From Phyllobacterium calauticae (GTDB lineage: Bacteria > Pseudomonadota > Alphaproteobacteria > Rhizobiales > Rhizobiaceae), in assembly GCF_019991125.1 (NCBI RefSeq), contig NZ_JAGENB010000005.1, positions 186,001-250,000 of the forward strand: a DNA stretch of 64,000 nt, read 5' to 3'. The position numbers were made by a program, and so were the translations under genes. Within the stretch, counting starts at the first letter, position 1. Each line of letters starts with the position of its first letter. Under the pieces are notes generated by a model. That model saw nothing but the letters and a program-made list of their open reading frames with translations. It made no database searches and had not been told where the DNA came from. Of the stretch, positions 17,456 through 27,215 are shown one piece after another.

Positions 17456-18453
17456 GCGTGCGCCCTGCCTTGCTGCTGGATCCAGACGGCAAGGATGATG
17501 ATCCCCGCCTTGACCACCAGTGCGGCGGCATCGGGCACGCCATTGGCGAGCAGCGTGTAGCGCACCAGCTGGATCGTCATGGCGCCGATCAGCGTGCCGA
17601 TGATGGTAGCTTTGCCGCCGCTCAGCAGCGTGCCGCCGACGGCGACCGCGGCGATGGCGTCGAGCTCCATGCCGAGCCCGACCAGATTGGCGTCGCTGGA
17701 GGAGTTGATGGCGATGACGACGAGCCCGGCCAGTCCCGCGCACAGGCCGCTGATGGCGTAGACCAGCAGCTTGACCCTGGCGACGGCAATGCCGGACAGT
17801 TCTGCCGCCCGTTCATTGCCGCCGATGGCGATGATCTGGCGGCCAAACACCGTCCGTTTCAGCATCCATGCGGCGGCGAGGACGATCAGCAGCATCAGGA
17901 TGACCTGCACCGGAATGCCGAGCACCCGGCCAAGCCCGATGAACTGGAATTGCGGCACGCGGAATGTCTGCAGATTGCCGTTGGTCATGACCTGCGCGAT
18001 GCCGCGCCCGGCAATGAACAGCACCAGTGTGGCAACGATGGGCTGGATGCGGAAGGCGGAGATGAGCCAGCCATTGAACAGGCCGAACAGCCCGGCAACG
18101 GCGATGGAAACGAGCATGGCAGCGGCAACGGCGAGATAGATATTGCCGATGGGCATGATCTTGCCGAGGAAGATCATGGGCGCCAGGGCGCCCGAGATGG
18201 CCATGAGCGACCCGACGGAGAGGTCAATGCCGCCTGTCGCAATGACCAGTGTCATGCCGACCGCGACGATGACGATGGTGCAGACCTGGGTGAGGTTCAC
18301 ATTCAGCGTCTGTATCGTTGCAAAATTGCGGGTGAACGCCAGATTGAACAGGATCAGCAGCAGCAGCGCGATCAGCGTGCCGTAGCGCGCGAGGAAATCG
18401 AAGGGATCGAAACGCCGGGCTGTCGTGCGCGCCATTTGGGGTGTGTCGGTCAT
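17452..18453 (-). CDS. ytfT: CUT2 sugar ABC transporter permease (YtfT-like)
   Basis: This 333-residue permease has the CUT2 signature IATGGIDLSVGSLMAISG and IGGNERAAELSGIAVARVK. It precedes the second permease and overlaps both the ATPase (4 bp) and that permease (4 bp). Two different permeases with one double-domain ATPase and one binding protein is the YtfQRT-YjfF arrangement, which in E. coli takes up galactofuranose. Confidence 0.85.
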   Translation of the reverse strand: MTDTPQMARTTARRFDPFDFLARYGTLIALLLLILFNLAFTRNFATIQTLNVNLTQVCTIVIVAVGMTLVIATGGIDLSVGSLMAISGALAPMIFLGKIMPIGNIYLAVAAAMLVSIAVAGLFGLFNGWLISAFRIQPIVATLVLFIAGRGIAQVMTNGNLQTFRVPQFQFIGLGRVLGIPVQVILMLLIVLAAAWMLKRTVFGRQIIAIGGNERAAELSGIAVARVKLLVYAISGLCAGLAGLVVIAINSSSDANLVGLGMELDAIAAVAVGGTLLSGGKATIIGTLIGAMTIQLVRYTLLANGVPDAAALVVKAGIIILAVWIQQQGRAHA

Positions 18454-19988
18454 ACCAGGGCCTCCGCGACAGCGGGCGCATTGCCATGGGCCATGGCGCC
18501 CATGAGCGCATCTTCGGTGGCGGCGGCGCGGCCGAATTCGGCGACGCTGATACCGTCGCGCAGGACAAACACCCGGTCAGCGCCCTCGATGACCTCTTCC
18601 AGCTCGGAGGAGATCATCAGCACAGCCAGTCCCTGGTCCGCCAGCGATTTGATCAGTGACTGGATTTCGCCTTTGGCGCCGACATCGATGCCGCGCGTCG
18701 GTTCGTCGAGAATGAGCAGGCGCGGGTTCATCGCCAGCCAGCGGCCAAGCAGGACTTTCTGCTGATTGCCGCCGGAAAGCTCGCGCACCTTCTGGTCCGG
18801 TCCGGAGCATTTGATGCCGAGCTGTTTGATGAAACGTTTCACGATCTCCTGCTGCGCCTTCTCGTCGATGACCCCGGATTTGGCGAGTTTCGGCATCAGC
18901 GCCAGCATCATGTTTTCCGCGACGCTCATATCCGGCACGATGCCTTCGCTCTTGCGGTCTTCGGTGCAGAAACCCATGCCTGCGGCGATGGCGTCGGAGG
19001 GCCGCCGGGGTTCGAACGTCTTGTCGCCATAGGTCATGGCACCTGCTTTCAGGCGGTCGATGCCGAAGACCAGCCGCGCCGTTTCGGTGCGGCCCGCGCC
19101 GAGCAGTCCGGCAAAACCGGCGATCTCGCCGCTGCGGATGGTGAAGGAGACGTCCTGAACGATCTGCCCGACGGCGAGATTGTCGGCGGACAGCAGGACC
19201 TTGCCGATGTTCTTTTCATCGCGCGCGGTGAAGGCCGTGGCGTGGCCCTCAGTCTTCTCAATGCTGCGCCCCAGCATGGACGAGACGAGCTCGATCTTTT
19301 CAATTGCGTCCATGCGGGCGGTCCTGATCGTCCGGCCGTCGCGCATGATCGTCACGCGGTCGCACACCGCATAGAGTTCATCCAGCTTGTGGCTGACGAA
19401 CACCACGGAAACGCCGTCCTGTTTCAACTGGCGGATGACGTTGAAGAGGACGCCGACTTCGCGCTCGTCGAGCGAGGAGGTCGGCTCATCCATGATGACG
19501 AGCTTGGCGGAAAAGCCGATGGCGCGGGCAATGGCCACCATCTGCTGGGTTGCCGTGTTGAATTCCATCAGGGGGCGGCGGACATCGGCGCGGATATTGA
19601 AGCGCTGCAACAGGTTTTCAGCCTCCCGGTGCATGCTCGCCCAGTCGAGCAGGCCGAAGCGGCGTTTCTCCCGTCCAAGGCAGATGTTCTCCGTCAGGGA
19701 ACGGTAGGGCACCAGATTGATTTCCTGATAGATGGTGCTGATGCCGTTCGCCTGCGCCTGCTGCGGCGAGGCGACTTCAAACGGCTTGCCGTCGAACGTC
19801 ACCTCGCCCGCGTCCCGCCGGTGATAGCCGGTCAGCACCTTGATGAGCGTCGATTTTCCCGCGCCGTTCTGGCCGATCAGCGCATGCACCTCGCCGCGGG
19901 CCACGGTGAACGAGGCGGCGGAAAGGGCAGGGATACCCGCAAAGCGCTTGTCGATGCCTGTCATCGACAGAAGAATATCGGTGTCCAT
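18450..19988 (-). CDS. ytfR: CUT2 sugar ABC transporter ATPase, two nucleotide-binding domains (YtfR-like)
   Basis: This 512-residue ATPase has two ABC domains. The first has Walker A GQNGAGKS and a weak signature (EFNTATQQMVAIARA). The second has a degenerate Walker A (GLLGAGRTE), the LSGGNQQKVLLGR signature and Walker B LLILDEPTRGIDVGAKG. This asymmetry is normal in ribose-type importers. The ATG at 19988 is chosen for domain fit, as no strong Shine-Dalgarno is visible. It is separated from the upstream binding-protein gene by a terminator-like hairpin. Confidence 0.9.
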   Translation of the reverse strand: MDTDILLSMTGIDKRFAGIPALSAASFTVARGEVHALIGQNGAGKSTLIKVLTGYHRRDAGEVTFDGKPFEVASPQQAQANGISTIYQEINLVPYRSLTENICLGREKRRFGLLDWASMHREAENLLQRFNIRADVRRPLMEFNTATQQMVAIARAIGFSAKLVIMDEPTSSLDEREVGVLFNVIRQLKQDGVSVVFVSHKLDELYAVCDRVTIMRDGRTIRTARMDAIEKIELVSSMLGRSIEKTEGHATAFTARDEKNIGKVLLSADNLAVGQIVQDVSFTIRSGEIAGFAGLLGAGRTETARLVFGIDRLKAGAMTYGDKTFEPRRPSDAIAAGMGFCTEDRKSEGIVPDMSVAENMMLALMPKLAKSGVIDEKAQQEIVKRFIKQLGIKCSGPDQKVRELSGGNQQKVLLGRWLAMNPRLLILDEPTRGIDVGAKGEIQSLIKSLADQGLAVLMISSELEEVIEGADRVFVLRDGISVAEFGRAAATEDALMGAMAHGNAPAVAEALV

Positions 19989-20050
19989 TGCAAAGCCGTT
20001 TCTGAAATCATCCGGAGCTTTTGCCTGGATGCAGGGTTGCACCAGACATG

Positions 20051-20082
20051 AAAAAGCCAGCGCTACATGGAAGCGCTGGCTT
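20051..20082 (-). terminator. Hairpin between ytfQ-like and ytfR-like genes
   Basis: A GCCAGCGCT / AGCGCTGGC stem with a short loop is followed on the minus strand by TTTTT. It lies ten bases after the binding-protein stop and inside the operon, so it probably attenuates transcription into the transporter genes. Confidence 0.75.
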
Positions 20083-20091
20083 CATCAGATA

Positions 20092-21072
20092 TCAATAGGC
20101 GGAGCTCAACAATTTTGCCGCATTGCCGGCATCGTAGAACTGGTCCGGATTGATGATCTTCGGGGCGATTTTCTCCCCGGCGGCATAGGCGGCTGCCGTA
20201 TCGTAGGCCTTGGGGCCGAAGCGCGGATTGCATTCGACCACCGCGGCAATCTTGCCGTCGACCACGGCCTGGACCGCTTCCTTGCCGCCATCGATCGACA
20301 GGACGAGGATGTCCTTGCCGGGCACCTTGCCTGCCGCTTCAATGGCGGAAATCGCGCCGATCGCCATCTCGTCATTGTGGGCGTAGATGACATTGGCGTC
20401 GGGATGCGCCTGCAGCAGGGTTTCGGCGACCTGGCGGCCCTTGTCACGGGCAAAATCGCCGGTCTGCGAGGCAACAATCTTGAAATCCGAATGCTTGGCG
20501 ATGACGTCGTCAAAGCCCTTCTTGCGGTCATTGGCAGGCGAAGATCCGGTCGTGCCTTCAAGTTCGATGATCTTGGTCTTGCCCTTGGCATTGGCCACCA
20601 GCCATTCGCCGATGCGCTGGCCCTCTTCGATGAAGTTGGAGCCGATGAAGGTCACATAGTCGTCGCCGGCCTTGGCGAGGGACGGATCGACGCTGCGGTC
20701 AAGCAGGATGACCGGAATGCCGGCGCTCTTGGCGGCCTTGATCGCCGGAATCAGCGGCTTTTCCTCGCGCGGTGCCAGGAAAATTAGGTCGACGCCCTGT
20801 GCGATCATCGAATTGACGTCGGCGACCTGCTTGGCCGCGGAGCTTGCCGCATCCGTGTAGACAAGCTGCCAGCCGCGCTTCTTGGCCTCTTCCTGCATGC
20901 TGGCGGTCTGGGCCAGACGCCACGGATTGTTGCTTTCCGTCTGGGCGAAACCGACCTTGTAGGTGTCTTTCTTCTTTAGCGGCGGCGACGCGGCGAAAAC
21001 ACTGCCTGCAGCCATGGCGGCGACGAGGCCGGCGGCCGAGGTGAGCAATAGGGTACGACGGGTGATGGACAT
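20092..21072 (-). CDS. ytfQ: Sugar ABC transporter substrate-binding protein (YtfQ-like)
   Basis: This 326-residue periplasmic protein has a Tat-like N-terminus (SITRRTLLLTSAAG) and a signal cleavage near SVFA before ASPPLKKK. The mature fold is periplasmic-binding protein type I. VGFAQTESNNPWRLAQTASMQEEAKKRG and PAIKAAKSAGIPVILLDRSVD closely follow the YtfQ pattern, in which an Asp-Arg pair contacts galactofuranose. It is first in the operon and divergent from a LacI gene. The exact sugar is not proven. Confidence 0.85.
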   Translation of the reverse strand: MSITRRTLLLTSAAGLVAAMAAGSVFAASPPLKKKDTYKVGFAQTESNNPWRLAQTASMQEEAKKRGWQLVYTDAASSAAKQVADVNSMIAQGVDLIFLAPREEKPLIPAIKAAKSAGIPVILLDRSVDPSLAKAGDDYVTFIGSNFIEEGQRIGEWLVANAKGKTKIIELEGTTGSSPANDRKKGFDDVIAKHSDFKIVASQTGDFARDKGRQVAETLLQAHPDANVIYAHNDEMAIGAISAIEAAGKVPGKDILVLSIDGGKEAVQAVVDGKIAAVVECNPRFGPKAYDTAAAYAAGEKIAPKIINPDQFYDAGNAAKLLSSAY

Positions 21073-21100
21073 ACGAATTTTCCTCCCAGAAATTCAGAGC

Positions 21101-21113
21101 GTGGAAATTCCAC
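21101..21113. promoter_or_regulatory. GTGGAAATTCCAC palindrome, candidate LacI operator
   Basis: A 13-bp near-perfect palindrome lies 29 bases upstream of the ytfQ-like start and between it and the divergent LacI gene. A second dyad (TCAA 21145-21148 / TTGA 21161-21164) is in the AT-rich centre of the gap. Confidence 0.4.
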
Positions 21114-21248
21114 TGGCCTGATCATCTTCATTTATAAAAATTAGTCAATAATTATTTATGTTGATTAGCCGGTGTTTCGCTGCATAATCATTCCCACGCG
21201 GTTTGATTGATTCAGCCGTGCTCGCATGTGGCAAAGGGCTGTTTTCGA

Positions 21249-22400
21249 ATGAATGATACAGTGGATGATGTGACCACTGAAAAGAAAAAGCCCGTCCGGG
21301 TCACGGCCCGGCGCAAACGCGTCAACAAGCGCGTGACGATGACCGATATCGCGCGCATCGCCGGCTGTTCGCAGGCAACGGTATCCTTCGTGCTCAACAA
21401 GACGCCGGGCATCAAGCTGGCGGCGGAAACGCGCGAACGCGTGATCGAGGCTGCCCGCTCGCTCGGCTATGCCGCGCCCAACTTTGCCCACCTGGACGGC
21501 CATGATGCCTATGCGCCTGCGGTCGACGGCAAGATCGGCTTCGTGGTCGACCAGCTGGCAACCAGTCCCGAAGCGGTCGTTGCCATTGAAGGCGCGCGGC
21601 AGGCCTCGTGGAATGCAGGCAACATCATTCTGGTTGCCCAGACATTGAATGATCCCGAGATGGAGCCGCGCACCATCCGCGCCCTGCGCGAGCAGGGGAT
21701 TTCCGCGCTGATCTATATGGCGATCTTTACCCGCGAGGTGACGTTGCCGGACTACCTCTACAATCTCGATATCCCGCTGGTGCTCCTCAACTGCTATACC
21801 GCCGACTATGCTTTTCCGGCGGTCGTTCCGAGCGAGATTGCCGGCGGCCAGCACTCGACCCGCCACCTGATCCAGCACGGCCACCGGCGCATCGGCATTA
21901 TCACTGGCGAGCCGTGGATGGAGGCGGCGAAGGACCGGCTGCGCGGCTATCGCCGGGCACTGGCGACCGCCGATATCCCCTTCGATGCGGAACTGGTGAT
22001 CGAGGGCGACTGGTCGGCAAGCGCGGGCTACAAGGCGACGAAGACGCTGCTGGCGCTGAAGGACCGGCCCACTGCCATCTTCTGCCAGAATGACCGGACC
22101 GCCATCGGCTGCTACGAAGCGCTGAAGGAAGCGGGCATCCGCATCCCGGAGGATATTTCGGTCATCGGCTATGACGATGAAGAAATATCACGGCACCTGC
22201 ACCCGCAATTGACCACATCCGTCCTGCCGCACCGGGCCATGGGCCGCTGGGCCATCGAACAGCTCGACAGCTATGCCCCTGGGAGCGGAACGCGCTATCC
22301 CATCACCAAGCTCGAATGCCCGCTGGTCGAGCGTCTCTCGGTGACGGAGCGCGCCGGGTTGAACGGTGCTAGGTCTGGTCCGGGTGTGACTTTCCTTTGA
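21249..22400 (+). CDS. LacI-family transcriptional regulator
   Basis: This 383-residue regulator has a basic lead ([17 protein letters not shown]), a LacI helix-turn-helix ([29 protein letters not shown]) with the hinge helix, and a periplasmic-binding-like effector domain. An upstream TTG at 21207 would add 14 residues, but the ATG at 21249 is preferred. It is divergent from the sugar importer and most likely represses it until the sugar, or a derivative, binds. The N-terminal extension ahead of the HTH is longer than in LacI. Confidence 0.87.
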   Translation: MNDTVDDVTTEKKKPVRVTARRKRVNKRVTMTDIARIAGCSQATVSFVLNKTPGIKLAAETRERVIEAARSLGYAAPNFAHLDGHDAYAPAVDGKIGFVVDQLATSPEAVVAIEGARQASWNAGNIILVAQTLNDPEMEPRTIRALREQGISALIYMAIFTREVTLPDYLYNLDIPLVLLNCYTADYAFPAVVPSEIAGGQHSTRHLIQHGHRRIGIITGEPWMEAAKDRLRGYRRALATADIPFDAELVIEGDWSASAGYKATKTLLALKDRPTAIFCQNDRTAIGCYEALKEAGIRIPEDISVIGYDDEEISRHLHPQLTTSVLPHRAMGRWAIEQLDSYAPGSGTRYPITKLECPLVERLSVTERAGLNGARSGPGVTFL

Positions 22401-23733
22401 CATAGTCAGCCCGGTCGATGCCGTGGCGCTGAAGCTTGTCGTAGAATGTCTTGCGCGGAATGCCCAGGGCCTCGATCGTCGTCCTCACATCGCCATTGTT
22501 GCCGGTCAGGGCCTCGCGGATGAGTTTTGCCTCATGGCGTTCCATGGCTTCGGGCAGGGTGAGCGTGCTGGCCTGCGACGGCGTGTGTTCACTGGTCATT
22601 TCATCCAGACCCAGCGCAACCCGCTCGGCGAAATGCGCGAGTTCGCGCACATTGCCGGGCCAGTCATGATCCATCAGCCGCGCGCGCATCGCCGTGTTCA
22701 TTTCCTGCGGTTCCGTCTTGAAGCGGATGGCGGCGCGATGCAGGAAATGCGTGAACAGCAGCGGAATATCCTCCTTTCGCTCACGCAAGGGGGGGATCGA
22801 GACCGTGACGACATTGAGACGGTAGAACAGATCTTCGCGGAAATTCGCCCGCTGTTCGGGGCTGCCGAGATCCACCTTGGCGGCGGCGACGACGCGCAGG
22901 TCCACGGGCCTGTGTTCATTGGTGCCAAGCGGCGTGATTTCCCGCATTTCCAGAACGCGCAGCAGTTTGACCTGCGTGGCCAAGGGCATGCTTTCGATCT
23001 CGTCGAGGAACAATGTACCGCCGCTGGCATGTTCGATCCGCCCGATACGCTTGTTCTGCGCGCCGGTGAAGGCTCCGGCCTCATGGCCGAACAGCTCGCT
23101 TTCGATCACCGATTCCGGCAGGGCGCCGCAGTTGAGCGCAACGAAATTGCCCTGCCTGCGGCGGCTCCATTCATGCAGGAGACCGGCGGCCACGTCCTTG
23201 CCGCTGCCGGTCTCGCCGGCGATCAGCACGTCCACATCGGCATTGGCCACATGACGCAGCGTTTTGCGCAGATTCTGCATCACGGGTGTCTGGCCGATCA
23301 GCGGCACTGTTTCGTCGGAGGCCTCCATGAATTGCCGCAGCTGGCGGTTTTCCATGACAAGCTGGCGCTTGTCTGCGGCGCGGCGGATGCTCTGGACGAG
23401 GCGCTCGGCCGGATAGGGTTTGGCAATGAAATCGTAGGCGCCTTCCTGCATGGCCTCGACGGCCATTTCGATATCGCCATGCCCGGTGATCAGGATGACG
23501 GGCAGGTCCGCGTCCATCGCGCGCAGGCGCCGGAAAAATTCCAGTCCGTCCACATGCGGCATGCGGACATCGCTGACGACGACGCCGGCGAATTCCGGCG
23601 TCAGGAAGCGCAGGGCACTCATGGCATCGGCGAACGGAATCACGCTGAACCCGGCAAGTTCCAGCGTCTGCCTGTTGGCGTTGCGCAGGTCGTCATCATC
23701 GTCGACAAACGCGATTTGCGGCTGGAAACCCAT
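22369..23733 (-). CDS. dctD: C4-dicarboxylate transport response regulator DctD
   Basis: This 454-residue sigma-54 activator has three domains. The receiver domain has phospho-acceptor Asp55 in VVSDVRMP. The AAA+ domain has Walker A GETGSGKD (173-180) and the sigma-54 contact loop GAFTGA (220-225). The C-terminal Fis-type HTH is in [27 protein letters not shown]. It sits directly downstream of dctB and would act on the sites before dctA. Its 3' end overlaps the convergent LacI gene by 32 bp. Confidence 0.94.
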   Translation of the reverse strand: MGFQPQIAFVDDDDDLRNANRQTLELAGFSVIPFADAMSALRFLTPEFAGVVVSDVRMPHVDGLEFFRRLRAMDADLPVILITGHGDIEMAVEAMQEGAYDFIAKPYPAERLVQSIRRAADKRQLVMENRQLRQFMEASDETVPLIGQTPVMQNLRKTLRHVANADVDVLIAGETGSGKDVAAGLLHEWSRRRQGNFVALNCGALPESVIESELFGHEAGAFTGAQNKRIGRIEHASGGTLFLDEIESMPLATQVKLLRVLEMREITPLGTNEHRPVDLRVVAAAKVDLGSPEQRANFREDLFYRLNVVTVSIPPLRERKEDIPLLFTHFLHRAAIRFKTEPQEMNTAMRARLMDHDWPGNVRELAHFAERVALGLDEMTSEHTPSQASTLTLPEAMERHEAKLIREALTGNNGDVRTTIEALGIPRKTFYDKLQRHGIDRADYVKGKSHPDQT

Positions 23734-23735
23734 GA

Positions 23736-25592
23736 TCAGGCAACCCTTTTGAGATGGACGGTGAATCGGGTTCCGGCGCTGCTGCTGTCCACTTCGATGC
23801 GTCCGCCATACTCGGCGACGATGTCGTGGCAGATGACCAGGCCAAGCCCGAGCCCGCGGTCCTTGGAGGTATTGAAGGGGGTAAACAGCGCCTGCATGAT
23901 GTCATCGGGAATGCCGGGGCCGTTATCGGCCACGGTCAGCTGCACCTCGTCATCGGCGACGGCGTAGCCGACGCTGATCCGGCTGGATGGCCCGCCTTCG
24001 GTTGCCTCCAGCGCGTTCTGCATCAGATTGATCAGCACCTGTTCGAGCCGGATGCGGTTGCCATGCACCCTCAGCCCGGCCGGCGGCGTCTCGGTCGTGA
24101 TCTTGCCGACCGTCTGGCGGAAACGGCTGCCGAGCAGCAGCAGCGCGCCTTCGATGACGTCGCTGACGTCAGCCGGACCGGCATCGCCGGTGCCCTTGCG
24201 CGAGAAGGTGCGCAGTTCATCGGTGATGCTGCCGATGCGTTCGGTCAGGCCCGCGATGGCCGACAGGTTTTCCCTGGCCGGTTCGACCTGATTGCGCGAC
24301 AGAAACGTCCCGGCATTGTCGGCATAGGCGCGGATGGCCGCCACGGGCTGGTTGATCTCATGCGCAACACCCGCCGTCACCTGCCCGAGAATGGCAAGGC
24401 GGTTGGCCTGCACCAGTTCCTGCTGCACGGTCTGCAATTTGTTCTCGGTTTTCTGCCGCTCCTCCGCCTGCATCACCAGTTCGGCATGCGCGGTGCTCAG
24501 CGCTTCGGTGCGTTCCGCCACGCGGCGCTCCAGTTCGCGGCGCGCCAGTTCCTGCTCCTGCAGGCGCTGCAGCGCCAGGCCGCGGCGATGCAGAAAAAAG
24601 GCGGTGAAGCCGAGGACAGGCGCAATGACCGCCAGGGCCGCGAGCTGCGCGGCACGGATGGCTTCGCTCACCGCCGCGCCGGCCGGGGTCAGCAATTGCA
24701 GGATCCAGCTGGTTGTCGGCACGGGAACGCGGACCCGGACATATTCCGCGTCCTGGCTGGAGCCCGGCAGCTGGGCGGTTACCCTGTCCGGCGTCGCGGT
24801 TGTCAAGGCGGGCGCGACGTTCAAAGGTTCGAGCGGCGCATTGCCGAACTGCAGGCTTTCCCGGATCGGGCCGAGCTGTTCGGCCGGGATCGGTGCCTGC
24901 GCCATGAAGCGCCATTCGGGAAAGCTGGTGATCAGCACGATGCCGCGAGGATCAAGGACATAGGACGGGTCGCTGCTCCGGCGCCAGTCGGCCTCCAGTT
25001 CGTCGAACTCGACCTTGACGACAATCACGCCAAGCAGGCCGTTCGGACCGTCGATGCGCCGCGAAATATACAGGCCCGGCCGTTTGCTGATCGTGCCGAG
25101 CGCATAGTGCTCGGCGCTGCCATTGGCGAGTGCGCGCAGATAATAGGGGCGGAAACTGTAGTCGACGCCGACAAAGCTGGTCGGTTCCTGCCAGTTGCTG
25201 GCCGACAGGGCCGTGCCCTTCGCATCGAGGAGATAGATGACGGACGCGTGCGTGCCTTCGATCAGGCTTTCCAGCTTGCGGTCGACAAGATGCAGCATGC
25301 TTTCGCTGCGGGATGACAGCGCGCTGATGAGGTCGCGGTCCTGCGAGAGGACGAAGGGCAGGGAGCGTTGCTTCTCCAGCACGGTCCGCAGCAGGACGGC
25401 ATTGAGTTCCGCCGCGCTTCTAGCCCGGGTTTCCAGCGCGACATAGGCGCGGTTGCGGCCGTAATCATTGGCTGCCAGCAGGGCGCCGAGGATGATGAAA
25501 ACGGCCAGGGCGCCATAGACGATTTTGCCCATGGTGCTGAATCCCCCGGTCCGGGGCAGTATATCGGCATCGTTTGGCAGGGGACGGTCCAT
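23736..25592 (-). CDS. dctB: C4-dicarboxylate sensor histidine kinase DctB
   Basis: This sensor kinase is about 618 residues long. It has a transmembrane helix (about 23-42), a periplasmic double-PAS sensor (to about 305) with the family patches [20 protein letters not shown] and [10 protein letters not shown], a second transmembrane helix, and a coiled-coil linker. The H-box is [20 protein letters not shown], and the ATPase boxes are [19 protein letters not shown] and [12 protein letters not shown]. The start is uncertain. The ATG at 25592 keeps coding-like codon use, while the ATG at 25532 has a better GGGGGA site. A start at 25607 would run into the upstream activator site. It senses succinate, fumarate or malate and phosphorylates DctD. 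Confidence 0.92.
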   Translation of the reverse strand: MDRPLPNDADILPRTGGFSTMGKIVYGALAVFIILGALLAANDYGRNRAYVALETRARSAAELNAVLLRTVLEKQRSLPFVLSQDRDLISALSSRSESMLHLVDRKLESLIEGTHASVIYLLDAKGTALSASNWQEPTSFVGVDYSFRPYYLRALANGSAEHYALGTISKRPGLYISRRIDGPNGLLGVIVVKVEFDELEADWRRSSDPSYVLDPRGIVLITSFPEWRFMAQAPIPAEQLGPIRESLQFGNAPLEPLNVAPALTTATPDRVTAQLPGSSQDAEYVRVRVPVPTTSWILQLLTPAGAAVSEAIRAAQLAALAVIAPVLGFTAFFLHRRGLALQRLQEQELARRELERRVAERTEALSTAHAELVMQAEERQKTENKLQTVQQELVQANRLAILGQVTAGVAHEINQPVAAIRAYADNAGTFLSRNQVEPARENLSAIAGLTERIGSITDELRTFSRKGTGDAGPADVSDVIEGALLLLGSRFRQTVGKITTETPPAGLRVHGNRIRLEQVLINLMQNALEATEGGPSSRISVGYAVADDEVQLTVADNGPGIPDDIMQALFTPFNTSKDRGLGLGLVICHDIVAEYGGRIEVDSSSAGTRFTVHLKRVA

Positions 25593-25600
25593 GGCTGATT

Positions 25601-25650
25601 TGTGCATATATCCGCACGATTGACAATCTGTTTGTGCGAAATTCCGCACA
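25601..25650 (+). promoter_or_regulatory. Tandem DctD-type upstream activator sites
   Basis: Two dyads of the form TGTGCR-N6-YGCACR occur: 25601-25618 (TGTGCA/CGCACG) and 25633-25650 (TGTGCG/CGCACA, perfect arms). They are spaced 32 bp apart, about three helical turns, and lie 75-125 bp before the sigma-54 promoter of dctA. This is the layout known for rhizobial dctA. Confidence 0.8.
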
Positions 25651-25722
25651 TTTTTATATCCCACGCCCGGAGGATGGAAATAATATGTAACAAAATCAAT
25701 GTATTATCAAATAGATCAAGAT

Positions 25723-25740
25723 TGGCACGGTGCTTGCTTA
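25723..25740 (+). promoter_or_regulatory. Sigma-54 promoter of dctA
   Basis: TGGCACGGTGCTTGCT has GG at 724-725 and GC at 736-737 of the 25,000s with exactly ten bases between them. This is the -24/-12 consensus. It lies about 100 bp before the dctA start. Confidence 0.93.
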
Positions 25741-25839
25741 TGCCTTTCCAGAGAACGCATGCGTTGTTCTCGAGAACAAGAAGGGCCCGGGAGGCTGACA
25801 GGGTTTCTGCCAGACGCGGCTCGCACCATGGAGGAAGAC

Positions 25840-27165
25840 ATGAGTCCTGTGACCATCAGCGCAGCACCGCAGCCGCGCGTCAAGAAACCAATCTATACCC
25901 ATCTGTATTTCCAGGTCATCGTTGCCATCACCATCGGCATCGCGCTTGGCCACTATTATCCCGATGTCGGCACGAGCATGAAGCCGCTCGGCGATGCCTT
26001 CATCAAGCTGGTGAAGATGATCATTGCTCCGGTCATTTTCCTGACCGTGACGACCGGCATCGCCGGGATGAGCGATCTGCAGAAAGTCGGCCGCGTCGCC
26101 GGCAAGGCGATGATCTACTTCCTCACCTTCTCGACACTGGCGCTGATCGTCGGCCTCATCGTTGCAAATGTCGTGCAGCCCGGTGCCGGCATGAACATCA
26201 ATCCGGCAACGCTTGATCCGGCCTCGGTCGCCACCTACACGCAGCAGGCGCATGAACAGAGCGTCATCGGCTTCCTGCAGAACATCATTCCGACGACCAT
26301 CGTCGGTGCCTTTGCTTCCGGCGACATTCTTCAGGTGCTGTTCTTCTCGGTTCTGTTCGGTGTATCACTGGCCATGGTCGGCGAGCGCGCCGCGCCTGTC
26401 ACCAACTTCCTGCATGTGCTTTCCGCACCGGTGTTCAAGCTGGTCGCCATTCTGATGAAGGCTGCTCCCATCGGTGCCTTCGGCGCCATGGCGTTTACCA
26501 TCGGCAAGTACGGCATTTCATCGGTCGCCAACCTGCTGTTCCTCATCGGAACCTTCTACCTGACCTCGATCCTCTTCGTGGTCATCATCCTCGGCGCTGT
26601 TGCCCGCTACAACGGCTTCTCGATTTTCGCGCTGATCCGCTATATCAAGGAAGAACTGCTGCTCGTTCTCGGCACAAGCTCATCCGAAGCTGCCCTGCCG
26701 ACGCTGATGGCGAAAATGGAAAAGGCGGGCTGCAAGAAGTCCGTTGTCGGCCTCGTCATCCCGACCGGTTATTCCTTCAACCTGGACGGCACCAATATCT
26801 ACATGACATTGGCTGCGCTGTTCATTGCCCAGGCAACCAACACACCGCTGACCCTGACGGATCAGGTTCTGCTGCTGCTCGTTGCCATGCTCAGCTCGAA
26901 GGGCGCTGCCGGTATCACCGGTGCCGGCTTCATCACGCTCGCAGCAACCCTGTCCGTGGTTCCGGCCGTGCCGGTCGCCGGCATGGCGCTGATCCTCGGC
27001 ATCGACCGCTTCATGTCGGAATGCCGTGCCCTGACCAACCTTGTGGGCAATGCGGTCGCAACAATCGTTGTTGCCCGCTGGGAAGGCGAACTCGACAAGG
27101 GCCAGCTTGACCGCGCACTGCATGGCGGCGTCAGCGAAGACGAAGCCCTTGCCTATGCCGGCTGA
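25840..27165 (+). CDS. dctA: C4-dicarboxylate transport protein DctA
   Basis: This 441-residue protein is a proton/dicarboxylate symporter of the glutamate-transporter (DAACS) family. It has eight transmembrane helices and two re-entrant hairpins. The serine-rich hairpin [16 protein letters not shown] and the substrate-site block [16 protein letters not shown] are intact, and so is the second hairpin [21 protein letters not shown]. The ATG at 25840 is set by GGAGGAA seven bases upstream. The length is standard. It imports succinate, malate and fumarate, is activated by DctBD through the sigma-54 promoter, and closes with a clear terminator. Confidence 0.97.
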   Translation: MSPVTISAAPQPRVKKPIYTHLYFQVIVAITIGIALGHYYPDVGTSMKPLGDAFIKLVKMIIAPVIFLTVTTGIAGMSDLQKVGRVAGKAMIYFLTFSTLALIVGLIVANVVQPGAGMNINPATLDPASVATYTQQAHEQSVIGFLQNIIPTTIVGAFASGDILQVLFFSVLFGVSLAMVGERAAPVTNFLHVLSAPVFKLVAILMKAAPIGAFGAMAFTIGKYGISSVANLLFLIGTFYLTSILFVVIILGAVARYNGFSIFALIRYIKEELLLVLGTSSSEAALPTLMAKMEKAGCKKSVVGLVIPTGYSFNLDGTNIYMTLAALFIAQATNTPLTLTDQVLLLLVAMLSSKGAAGITGAGFITLAATLSVVPAVPVAGMALILGIDRFMSECRALTNLVGNAVATIVVARWEGELDKGQLDRALHGGVSEDEALAYAG

Positions 27166-27187
27166 CAGCCGGTAACGACTGAAAGGG

Positions 27188-27215
27188 AAAGGCGGGCTTT
27201 TCAGCCCGCCTTTTT
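27188..27215 (+). terminator. Terminator after dctA
   Basis: A GGCGGGC / GCCCGCC stem (27191-27197 with 27204-27210) is followed by TTTTT. The hairpin abuts the stop of the convergent rhamnose kinase gene and may serve both. Confidence 0.9.

Noticed and set aside
17443-18765. 440-residue plus-strand open frame
   Set aside because: It is antisense to the permease and ATPase genes and is made of Asp/Gly/His-rich translation.
22423-25316. Two long plus-strand frames over dctD and dctB
   Set aside because: They are antisense to well-supported genes, have no recognisable motif and are rich in Arg, Gly and His.
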